Assembly (NCBI GenBank): GCA_000697475.1
Contig: JNEU01001144.1
Span: 310,001-374,000 of the forward strand
Origin: Lichtheimia corymbifera B2541
Taxonomy: Eukaryota; Mucoromycota; Mucoromycetes; Mucorales; Lichtheimiaceae
DNA length: 64,000 nucleotides
Reading direction: 5' to 3'
A program made the translations under genes and the position numbers. The notes below the pieces were generated by a model, which saw nothing but the letters and a program-made list of their open reading frames with translations, was not told the origin of the DNA and did no database searches. Positions 47,471 through 58,220 of this stretch are shown here, piece after piece (positions within the stretch are counted from its first letter, which is position 1; the number at the start of each line of letters is the position of its first letter).

Positions 47471-48944
47471 CATGTAGGATAATATTAAATGAAATGCAGA
47501 TGCTCAGGAATAAACGAAAAATGATGTCTATGAAACATATATACAATTGTGCTATGTCCATTTTTCATCCTCGTGTGAAGGAACACATATAAACTATGAT
47601 GCTCTAAAATACCACTTAATAAAAGAATGGAGCCAGGTCCATCAACCTAATAATAAAATATGAGGCTGTAATATGGGGCCTCCTGCTGGAATCCAGATTT
47701 CAAGTCCAGCTGCTGACATTTTCCACATAACATTGATTGGCCATTATCATCACAATTCCTTTTAAATTGAAATTACTCGACACTGAGCTACCACAGAAGT
47801 TTAGCGACTTCAATAATGATATCTCTGAATGCTCCGCTACATCATGTGCAAATTTCATGTCGATTGGAGCACTTTTTTGGACAACCTAATCAGGAAATTT
47901 TGTTCTCTCTCAATGTGTTTCGGCCCTGTGGTATCAGAGGTGGGGACAATGGTGTAGCGGTATCATACTTGCTTTGGGTGCAAGTGGTCCTGGGTTCAAA
48001 TCCCAGTTGTCCCCGATCAAAAAATTCGAGTTTCGAGTTAATTTGAAGCTTGGGTTGGATCGTATTTTTATTTTTTCGATATTTTTGGTCACGTGATATA
48101 TTCATGCATCTTGTGCTGTGCCTTTGGTATCCCTTTTGCATATCAAAGAGTCAATTAAGGATATACTTTACTGACGAAAAGGGGCACTAGCTGCTTGTGG
48201 ACTGCTGTCTTTATAATTGAGACACATTTATATTTCACGTCGTGTAAGAGATTGTGTGTTTGGGTAATTCATTATAAGGACAACGTTGCCGTGGACTAAG
48301 TTATGGTCATGTAAACTGATGAATGGAAAAGTGAAAGGGTATGACGCGCGAGATGATATGTAAAAGTAGCATTCGAAAGGCGGATCAAAGTATGCGATAC
48401 AATTGAGGTACGTGAAGAAGATATACAAAAATAGCATCGAAAGGTGGATCAAAGTATGCAGGATCATATTAACTCTATGCAATATCACCACATAGCTGTG
48501 AAATCATGATATCATAAGTTTATTCGTGAACGCCTCCTATCTATTCCCGAGACTATGCGTGCATGATGTGACAACTTTATCCACATTAAGATAGCATATT
48601 ATGCAGCTTGTTAACAGGTACTCGGCAGTTGAATATGTTTATGTTGTATATTAACATCATTGTTATATCTCTTCTGTAAAGCATGCAGCGACTCGCCTTT
48701 AAAGGATGGGGTATAAAGAGTGGAGGTGTCTATACACGATGGGATAAGGTTATTGGGTACAATAGATATTGAAAGATACAAGTGGGTGTACACAACTATA
48801 TTGTTGCTGGGAACATCAACTTGTTGTTATACGACATAGTTGCCTTGGGTCAAGCGTATCTTATGATGATCGAGCTGTTCAAGTATAAAGGCTATATGCA
48901 TAAAAGTGACGATTAGGATTGTTTTCATGTAACATTACCTTGAA
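47471..48944. other. Loop of the large inverted repeat
   Basis: About 1.5 kb of AT-rich DNA between the arms. Apart from tRNA-Pro it holds an imperfect direct duplication of about 70 bases: two copies of a CGAAAGG(C/T)GGATCAAAGTATGC core, near 48374-48395 and 48437-48459. No open frame beyond background is present. Confidence 0.5.
47942..48014 (+). tRNA. tRNA-Pro, anticodon TGG
   Basis: A 73-base cloverleaf can be drawn. The acceptor stem is GGGGACA paired with TGTCCCC. The D-arm contains TAGCGGTAT. The anticodon stem CTTGC/GCAAG flanks the loop TTTGGGT, giving anticodon TGG (Pro, codons CCA/CCN). The T-arm is CTGGG-TTCAAAT-CCCAG, matching the eukaryotic B-box GGTTCAAATCC. No intron and no encoded CCA are present; a short T/A-rich stretch (GATCAAAAAATTC) follows. 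It lies in the loop between the two inverted-repeat arms. Confidence 0.95.
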
Positions 48945-51900
48945 CTCAGACAGGGATGGTCAATGTCAATATGGGATCATTCACCGAAAGAAAGGGAACA
49001 GCGGCGAGTAAAAAAATTTAACTTGGTTTCATGCAGCAATCTTTTCACAATCACGCACCGCTCCTGGCTCGCTTTGTTCCTGACAACTTGCACATTCAAG
49101 GTACCTTCCGAAATGGACAACTTGGAAATGACCTTGACACGTTTTGAACGTAGGATTCTGGTGTCAAGGCGCTGTTCATAACATTGCCATGTCAAAAGTC
49201 GAAAGGTCAGTTTTTGGGACAAGGCTCACATTCCATGACGATTGACGTGTTGCCATACATAAGGGCGAGCGGCACCACAGGATTGCAACACGGTGTATAT
49301 GGCCGGAGGGGATGGCAGTTGAGATCATCCATGAGACGAACAAGGAGAATATTACCAGCATATCGCTTTCATGCATCAACTATGCGTTGTCATGCCAACA
49401 ACAGCCATCCTTCGTTGATGTGGCGACAGCTACAAGAAGCTTTAGCCCATGTACCATTCGATATTAGCGGATCCTATAATCATCCATCCACACACCACCA
49501 CCAGCAGTAACTGACAACATCTACAATGTTTATCGAAAAAGATGCCGTCGACTTTTGCCTTTTCTGGAACGACGCCTCACATCCTTGAGTAACATCTTAT
49601 TCCGTGGAGTATGAGCACGGCACATGGATGATGGATGTTGCCACCTTGTTCATCTCAGATTCGGGTTCAAGCATGGACAATCAATCACCTCAAGGCTCTT
49701 TGTGAAGGCGCCCGAACAATCTATCAGCTCATCACCGTTTCATCATTCTTTGTGGTCACAGCAGGAATACCCACGCCCACCATGCAGATATAAACAAGAT
49801 GGTTGTTGTCGCCCACACATCTCTTTCTTCCCATCATATCACTATTTCAATGCTGACACTTCCAAAAGCTCTTGGTAAGTATTATGGTGTATGGTCTCAT
49901 TCTGTGAGTGATCCGTGTACTAATTGCTGTGATGAACTTTAGCGTTTTATTGTTGTTACATTTTTCATGGTCATTGTTGTCATTGTGATAGCTGGCTCTT
50001 TATTACAAGGAGGTAAAATCAAACCATATTGCTGGATGAGGCACACACTCACATTCCTTTATGATCTAGCTACCTCGAGAGATGCATATGAAAAAGTTGG
50101 ATCGGGTGGCGTGTTGCACTACAGCCCACATGGAGGTGATATAATAAGGGTGTCCCAATAAACGGCTTTCTTACAAGGTAAAATGCAATCTGATACCTCT
50201 GCAACGATACTAATTTATTCTTGCCTATATTCCAGCTTAACTACCGTGACACACTTATCAACAACGGCAAGCTTTATCATACAACACAACAACTATCTAC
50301 TTTTCAACTACAAGGTAAGGCTAGACTTTATTGCCCATGAAATGACCTTGACACATCCTTTATACCTTAGTTATATCCTGGCTTTTACATCTGCCATCGC
50401 CACTGAGGTGTCGTGTATGGTTGTTGATGATACGAGACGGTGGTAGAGTAAGTGATACTTGGTGTAGGTGTTTTATTCAAGAAGAACCAATAAATTAAGA
50501 TTGGATAGTCACCAGGGATATAAACATACACGAGCTGAGTCTGGATGATGGTTACACGTGATTATTGATGGACACGGCAGCCATATTCTGTATCTATCGT
50601 TCATTGCTCTTATTTTTGATTTGCAATATTATACAAGGTACGTATTGGTGACATGCACTGATTGTAACAAGCATAATGTTGACATATCCATAAAATAGAT
50701 GGGCAGCAAACAACCGTGGAACAAAAGTGAATATCGCTGCATACAACACCATCAGACAGCGGATGCAGGCTGCTCAGCTCGATACTAGTACCTTGGTCAA
50801 TGATACAACGTTTTTCCTGATGCATCAAGATCATCCTCATGGTGACCAAGATGTGGCGCAGGTGCAGCAGATCATGCAAGACAACACAAGATTTACAAAT
50901 CAGCACTTGATGCAGCACCTTGATATTAAGCTAGAGCCAGTCGATCGAGCGAGAGTTGCACTATTATGTGGGTGGCTGGATAATGCCACCTCAGATAATG
51001 AGATCAGTGGACTGAGGACGAGGTGGAGCTTACTGTTACTGATGGCTGGTTCGCTCGCCTACTTGAAAACCCAAATGACGACATGTACATTCGCTATGTG
51101 GGATGACGGACGGTAAGGCTTTGAATCGACACGTTCAAGACACTCGCGGGTTTGTTTTACAAAACCTTGCAGCGGGTTGATCCAGCTACCTTCAACAATG
51201 TCAACATTTACTACTTTTATCGCAACACGGCCACCACAAGCGACGCATGCGTGATATAAGGGAGCAAATTATTATTGCATTCTTGGTTTGGAGAATTTGT
51301 TCAGCACGCAGTATGGTGGTCCTTTTGCTTCATATCAACCAAACCCGGCACAGATGGGACGTTTGGAGCATTTATCGATCACGTTACTTTGGAATGTTTC
51401 AGCAGAACGCAGATCAACAGCAATACCGCTAGCAAGCTCTACAGCCATGGATTGATAAAATCAAGCAAACGGCGCTTATGCTGGATTAGGTACTGATATA
51501 CCTATGGCTCAGGTTCCTGGAATGCCAAATAACCTTTGGATACGTTGCGTGATGATCAAGGCATTCCTCGACCTGTTGGTGGTTATACCATCCTATCCTC
51601 ATTGGAGCAGATATCACCATTGCTGACTATGACAATGTTCAAGAATTTTTGGGTGGTGCTTCTAAAGCAGGCGGCCTCACATGGCCGCATCCTTATTCGA
51701 TTGGGTAGCCTCAATGTCCCAAATTATGTGTTTTCGTCTGAGCCATTCCCATTTGTCGATCTATACCCATGGAAGGATACAGTTGATACACGAGACATAT
51801 GACAACTATACAACCCATTGTCACTGTGTCATTCTCAAGCTGGGTCTCTAGTGTTGGATTTCCCGATTTTCTCCATCACAATGACTTGACTCTCCAAGCT

Positions 51901-52070
51901 GGCAATCGCTATCTTCAATATGTTGGTATCTTCAGACTCGTTGCTATGCTTGATCAACAATGGGTCGATAATGATGGTACTGATGCAACACGACAAGAGC
52001 GGCTCACCATTATAATACCTCATATCGATCCCGGTTATGAACTATATGGTGAGCAGCATCGAGAATGCTC
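48945..52070. repeat. Right arm of the large inverted repeat
   Basis: Mirror image of about 44.59-47.47 kb. The arm reads, on the + strand, the AVHNIAMSKVER remnant (49.17 kb), a Cys/TM-containing stretch (49.6-50.1 kb) and the decayed copy of the large gene (50.72-52.07 kb). Homology stops near 52.07 kb, within the copy of the gene. It has accumulated more stops and frameshifts than the left arm. Confidence 0.75.
50715..52070 (+). pseudogene. Decayed 5' copy of the large GIY-YIG-like gene
   Basis: The + strand here encodes the same exon-1 sequence as the intact gene (VNIAAYNTIRQRMQAAQLDT, SNDTTFFLMHQD), then in other frames DQWTEDEVELTVTD, IRYVG, DIREQIIIAF, VGGYTIL, SSLEQISPLL and FSSWVSSVGFPDFLHHNDLTL. 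Each has a counterpart in the gene at 43.1-46.0 kb. Several frame changes and stops (for example TGA directly after IRYVG) prevent translation. The 3' third of the gene is absent. In the putative catalytic helix this copy keeps DIREQI, with the glutamate that the intact copy lacks. Confidence 0.8.
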
Positions 52071-52147
52071 ACCGCTTTCAATAGCAAACATTCAACGAGG
52101 ATCAAAGTCGACTATCAATCAAAATCACTTTCATTACGGCGGAGGTC

Positions 52148-52330
52148 GTGGTGGCTGTCCCAGAGGAAACCGAGCAGGACAAAGAGTCCAAGAACGTTGT
52201 CGGCGGCAGCGAAAACAACAAGAGCATGAGCAGCAAGAAGGCAACCCCTCTTCCTCCTCCCCGAAACAATGACAAATGGAAAAGTGATTTTTTTGAAGCT
52301 GTGAGAAAAATGAATGGGCTGTACACATAA
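52148..52330 (+). other. Short coding-looking tail beyond the inverted repeat
   Basis: Directly past the homology end a frame ITAEVVVAVPEETEQDKES... is open up to TAA at 52330. It is Lys/Glu/Ser-rich with PLPPPRNND and ends in FFEAVRKMNGLYT. No start codon or splice partner can be assigned, so it may be the terminal exon of an unrelated, truncated gene adjoining the repeat. Confidence 0.3.
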
Positions 52331-52788
52331 CATGACTTGCATAATGACTTATTGTCGTATTTCAAGTATCAATACATCCCGGAATACAAGATGACAAGCC
52401 ATGGCATCACAGCGACCACACTTATCTCGCAAGAGGACACCGTATACACATACACACTCAAGGTTCATTACACAACGTGCCCTTTCATCTCGCGTATCCC
52501 CAACATCTTCATATGTAAACGCCATCTCTAGATAGCATCGTCAGACAACCATCCCAGAAACCTATAAAAGACATGTTGTAGTTGTAGCTGGAAACAGCAG
52601 TTGAATACAGTATATTGATTCTCAACGTGCTTTCTATCCTTCTATCTATCCTTTCCATACCGTAATATCTCACTTATAGTCCCCTTTCTATTATCACTGT
52701 AGCCATGATCTATGTGATAAACACCAGCCGTAAACATGGGATCGAGTATTTAAATGGGGGACTGGTGATAGGAAGAAAGAGAGGTTGG

Positions 52789-52918
52789 CCCCACCTTTGA
52801 AACATGAGCATGTACCAAATTGCGTGGTAGACACATATCCTTGAATGATTCATAGGGTGACATTGTACAGGATAAATGGTCATCGCGTTTTCGCGACAAG
52901 TTTGTTCCAAAGGTGGGG
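52789..52918. mobile_element. MITE-like 130-bp element with terminal inverted repeats
   Basis: The ends are CCCCACCTTTG (52789-52799) and its exact reverse complement CAAAGGTGGGG (52908-52918), extended to 15 bp with one mismatch (aAAC versus GAAC). The internal sequence is non-coding and includes a perfect small hairpin TCGCG-TTTT-CGCGA (52873-52886). No clear target-site duplication is visible at the flanks (TTGG and TAGT), so the class is not assigned. Confidence 0.4.
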
Positions 52919-53454
52919 TAGTTAAACGCAACAGTATTTGTTCAATCAGATCCTTTCTCTTCCTTCATCACAACTTTTACTATCACACACGCGACAAGAT
53001 TCAACTTTGAAGAAAGAATTTCTTATGGAAAATCAGTATTTGCTAAAGAGGTAATCCTTTAATCAGCATCGTTCAGAAGTGATATTTGAAAAAGTACAGC
53101 AAAGTAGCTTCAGTGGGTGATCCATCGATTTGGAAAGTTCTTGGTGGGAGGGGGGTACATTGTGCAAAGGTCAATCATATGCATGATGGCGCGTCGAAAG
53201 ATGGAGTAGGATGATTGTTGCTAATTGTTGCTGCCATGTATTAGTCGTTAATGCACCACTCGTCCAGGATGATCCCATCAATCACAACGGTCATATTGAC
53301 ACGTTGTATATATCCAGATCCTTCCATCCCATTATCAACAATATCCAGGTCCATATCCAAGACATTCGTTTGTATTGAGAGCAAGTTGCTACACGTAAAT
53401 AAAGCTGTTACTTTAAAACGACTATCTGCTGTCCACGTGAAAGGGCTGGAAGAC

Positions 53455-56400
53455 GATTTGCTGCAAGCAGCTTGAGACAACGAGCAAAGGCATTGCTAAT
53501 GGTAACTGCTGTTTTCTTTGGCTGTGGCAGAGAAGTGTGCAAGAGCGTGTGTTGTAGTAGACTGACAAGGCTGTGAACGCTGATTGAGTGTAATGGAGCA
53601 ACGACCTCCCTAATAGCAACTTCTGTTACGATTCGTTGTGGCAGAGGAGTGTACAAAGAAACGTGCAGTGTCAAGAAACGCGGGTGTTGCAGTGGGGTAC
53701 ACGCGCCATGGGACTTGACATTCAGTCAAAAGGCTTTCGAATCAAGACATTCGTAGCATCGACATGGTTGATTGAAGCAGAACAATCGTTCGCAGGTTGT
53801 AGTTGTAGTTGAATGGGGCAACAGTTGAGAATGGGAGGAAGAAACAATTAGTGGAAGAGGTGGGAATTAAATAGCTCTCAGGCACCGTCCGACAGATCCC
53901 CGCATACTACAAATCAATCCATGACCTTGATTGCCTCACTTGAACCTGAAACTTTCACACAAGATGCTCTAGGGAATGCTGATCAACTTTGTCTTAATAA
54001 AGAACCCACACTTCATTTGAAAATCTCGAATGAGAGAGCATAATGCAGGATTTACTATAACGGATGAAAATTGGGAAAGCGCCGGATTTATGAAAATATC
54101 AATCAGTATGTAGTTTCTTGGGATTCCCCATCTAGCACTTGAAACTTGGTCAGACGATACTCTCGCACATGCTGATCAACTTCATTCATTTAAAAACCGC
54201 ATGGTTCATTATGAACATTTTGAATGCCGGCCAGCCCAAATGTAGGAGAAAGTAGGGTAGACGCTCCTGCTCCCCGAGATTGTCCACCTCAAACCTGAAA
54301 CTTTCACACAACACCCTTTCGACCACGCCGAGCAATTTCGTTCTCATAAAGACCCCAGAGTTCATTATGAAAACCTTGAATGTAGGAGAGACGACGAATG
54401 GCTGGAAACATAAAAAGGGTGTGCGGCCGTGCGCTCCGATATTGCCCATCTCGACCTTGAAACTTGGTCAGCAGGTGCTCTCGGGCATGCTGATCAACAT
54501 CGTTCTCATAAAGCCTCCACACATCATTATGGATATTTGGAGAAACTGGCACCTTTATGTTTTACATATGCTGTAAGCGTGATGCTACATGACAAGTGGT
54601 CTTTGTTCATTGCCAAATAGGTAGACCCCGATAGAGCAGAATATGCAGACGGACTTATTTGTGCAACATAGCTCATTTGCATGATACTTCCCAATGAACA
54701 AATGCCACTCTCCATATAGCATTACGCATACAGCATATGTAAAACACAAAGATGCCCGTAACTAAAAATTCTACAATGAAACGTGGGGTCTTCAATCGAA
54801 CAAAGTTGCTCGCCGTGGCCGAGCGCACCTTGGGTGCACGTTTCACGATCAACGTCGCCGATCCGAGATTTCGCGATGTCACCACCAGCCTTGTCGAAAA
54901 AAATTCAAGCGGTCGACCCACTTTCCACTTTGGCTGGTGGTGACATTGGGTGAATCTGAGATCGGCCACGGCGATCGTGAAACTTGCACCCAAGGTGCGC
55001 TTCACCCCGCCGCGCAACTTTGCCCGATTGAAGACCCCACGCTTCATTGTAAAATTTTTATTTATGGGCATCTTTATGTTTTACATATGCTATAACCATA
55101 ATGCTATATGGAGAGTGGTGTTTGTTCATTGTGAAGTATCATGCAAATGAGCCGTGTTACACAAGCACGCCCCTGCGCACCTTCCACTCTATTAGGGTCA
55201 AGCTGCTTCACAATGAACAAAGGCCACTTATCATATAGGATCACGCTTTCAGCATATGTAAAAGCGTAAAACTGCCTGTGTCTAGGATTTGCAAGCTTGA
55301 TCGTGAAATATGATTGACAAGGTGCGCTCCACCACGACGAGCAATATTGTTCTATGAAAGAGCCTATGTTTCATTGTAAAGTTTAGAGATAAATGCATGT
55401 TTACGTTTTTACATATGCTGAAACCATGATCCTATATGACAAGTGATGTTTATTCATTGTGAAGTACCTTGACAGTGATAGAGCGGAAGATGCGCAGGGG
55501 CGTGCATGCGTAACACAGCTCATTTGCATGATACTTCACAATGAGCAACCATCACTTGTCATATAGCATAATGGTTTAAGCATATGTAAAAACGTAAACC
55601 TGCCTGTATCGAGGATTGGCAAGCTTAATCGTGAAACATGATTGAAAAAGTGCGCTCCACCCAGCCCAGCAATATTGATCTATGAAAGAGCCCACGTTTC
55701 ATTGTAAAATTTAGAGATAAATGCACTTTTATGCTTTACATATGCTGAAAAGCATGAATCTATATGACAAGTGGTCTTTGCTCATTGTCAAGTAGGTAGC
55801 CCCTGATAGAGCATAAGATACACAGGGGTGTGCTTGAGCAGCACAGCGCATTTGCATGACACTTCACAATGAACAAACATCACTTGTCATATAGCGTCAT
55901 GGTTTCAGCATATGTAAAAACGTAAACCTGCATTTATCTCTAAACTTTACAATGAAACATAGGCCCTTTCATAGAACAATATTGCTCGTCGTGGTTGAGC
56001 GCACCTTTTCAATCAAGTTTCACGATCAAGCTTGCCAATCCTAGATGCAGGCACTTTTACGTTTTTACATATACTGAAAGCGTGATCCTATATGTCAGGT
56101 GTTGTTTATTCATTGTAAAGTGTCATGCAAATGAGCTGTGTTAATATGCACGCCCCTGCGCATCTTCCGCTCTATCAGAGTCAAGCTACTTCACCATGAA
56201 CAAACACCACTTGACATATAGCATCATGCTTTCCAGCATAATGTAAAAACGTAAATGTGCCTGTATCTCTAAACTTAACATTGAAACATGGGTTCTTCCA
56301 TAGAACAATATTGCTTGTCGTGGTTGAGCGCACCTTGTCAATCAGATTTCACGATCAACCTTGCCAATCCTAGGTACAGACACTTTTACGCTTTTACATA

Positions 56401-58220
56401 TGCCGAAAGCATGATGCTATATGACAAGTGATGTTTGTTCATTGTGAAGTATCATGCAAATGCGCTGTGCTACACAAGCACGCCCCTGCGCACCTTCCGC
56501 TCTATAAGAGTCAAGCTGCTTCACAATGAACAAACACCACTTGTTATATAGCATCATGCTTTTCAGCATATGTAAAACATAAAGATGCCCATAACTAAAA
56601 ATTCTACAATGAAGCGTGGGGTCTTCAATCGAACAAAGTTGCGCGGCGGGATGAAGCGCACCTTGGGTGCAAGTTTCGCGATCAAGCTCGTCGATCCTAG
56701 ATTTCGCAATGTCACCACCAGCCAAAGTGGATCGTGGATCGACCTCTTGAATTTTTTTTTCAACTTTGGCTGGTGGTGACATTGGGTGAATCTGAGATCG
56801 GCCACGACGATCGTGAAACTTGCACCCAAGGTGCGCTTCACCCCGGCGAGCAACTTTGTTCGATTGAAGACCCCACGTTTCAGTGTAAAGTTTAGAGGTA
56901 CAGCTATCTTTATGTTTTTACTATGATGTACGCGTAATGCTATATGGAGAGTGGCGTTTGTCCATTGGGAAGTATCATGCAAATGAGCTGTGTTGCACAA
57001 AGAAGTCCGTCTGCATCTTCGGCTCTATCGGGGTCTACCTATTTGGCAATGAACAAAGACCACTTGCCATATAGCATCACGCTTACAGCATAGGGCAAAA
57101 CATGGAGGCGCCTGTTTCTCCAAATCTCCGTAGTGATGTGTAGAGGATTTATGAGAACGATATTGATCAGCGTGATTGAGAGCACCTCCTGACCAAGTTT
57201 CGACGTCCCCACCAGCAATATCGGCGCGCACGGCCACACACCCTATTTATGTTACCATCCCTTCGTCGTCTCTCCTACATTCAATGTTTTCATAATGAAC
57301 TCTGGGGACTTTATGAGAACGAAATTGCTCGGCGTGGTCGAAAGGGTGTTGTGTGTGAGTTTCATGTTCGAGGTGGGCAATCTCGGGGAACAGGAGCGCC
57401 GACCCTACTTTTCTCCTACATTTGGGCTGGCCCGCATTCAAATGTTCATTATGAACCATGCGGTTTTTAAATGAATGGAGTTGATCAGCATGTCCCAGAG
57501 AACCTTCTGACCAAGTTTCAAGTGCGAAATGGGGAATCCCAAGAAACGACATACTAATCGACTTCTTCATAAATCCGGCGCTTTCCCAATTTCCATCAGT
57601 CATAGTAAATCCCATACCATAGCCTCCCATTCGAAATTTTCAAATGAAGTGTGTGTTCTTTATTAATACAAATTTGATCAGCATGATCTAGAGCACCTTG
57701 TGTGCAAGTTTCAGGTTCAAGTGAGGCAATCAAGGTCATGGATTGATTTATAGTATGCATGGATCTGTCGGACGGTGCCTGAGAGCTATTTAATTTCCAC
57801 CTCTTCCACTCTCAGCTTTATTGTTTCTTCCTCCCATTCTCAACTGTTGCCCCATTCAACTACAACTACAACCTGCGAACGATTGCTCTGCTTCAACCCA
57901 TCATGTCAATCCTGCAGCTGTCTTGATCCGATTGTCTTTGACTGAATGGCAACTGCATGGCGTGTACACAGCTTTCTTGTCACTCTTCTACAACATACGA
58001 CTCTTGACACAACACACGCTCTTGCGCGCTTCCATGTCACAACCAACCGTAACAGCATTCAATGCAGCAGTTGCTAATAGTGAGATCTTTTATCCATTGA
58101 CTCAAACAACGTTCACAACTCTGTCATTCTACTACGACACACGCTCTTGCACACCCCTTCGCCACAGCCAAAGATAACAGCAGTTTCTATTATCAAGGTC
58201 TTTATTGCCTCATGTTACTT
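53455..58220. mobile_element. Foldback-like element of nested inverted repeats
   Basis: The left arm (53455-about 54730) is the reverse complement of the right arm (about 56930-58220). For example, the TTCCTCCCATTCTCAACTGT stretch and the TACAACTACAACCTGCGAAC stretch at 57.8 kb reappear reversed at 53.8 kb, and the GACGGTGCCTGAGAGCTATT blocks match. The interior is an array of smaller palindromes built from a shared motif (CAGCATATGTAAAA... with TTCATTGTGAAG and ATGCAAATGAGC). No transposase or other long ORF is present in arms or interior. The size is about 4.8 kb. The structure resembles foldback elements or a MULE with long TIRs; the class is an inference. Confidence 0.6.
54775..55045. repeat. 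Palindromic unit in the foldback interior
   Basis: The left half reads ACGTGGGGTCTTCAATCGAA (54780), then GCACCTTGGGTGCACGTTTC and further. The right half (about 54928-55045) reads back in reverse with GAAACTTGCACCCAAGGTGC and CGATTGAAGACCCCACG. A second, similar palindrome lies at about 56605-56885. Both contain the GTGGTGACATTGGGTGAATC stretch between the halves. Confidence 0.6.

Noticed and set aside
53241..53480. Open frames on both strands near 53.3 kb
   Set aside because: Short, mutually overlapping frames bordering the foldback arm, with no domain and no intact start context.
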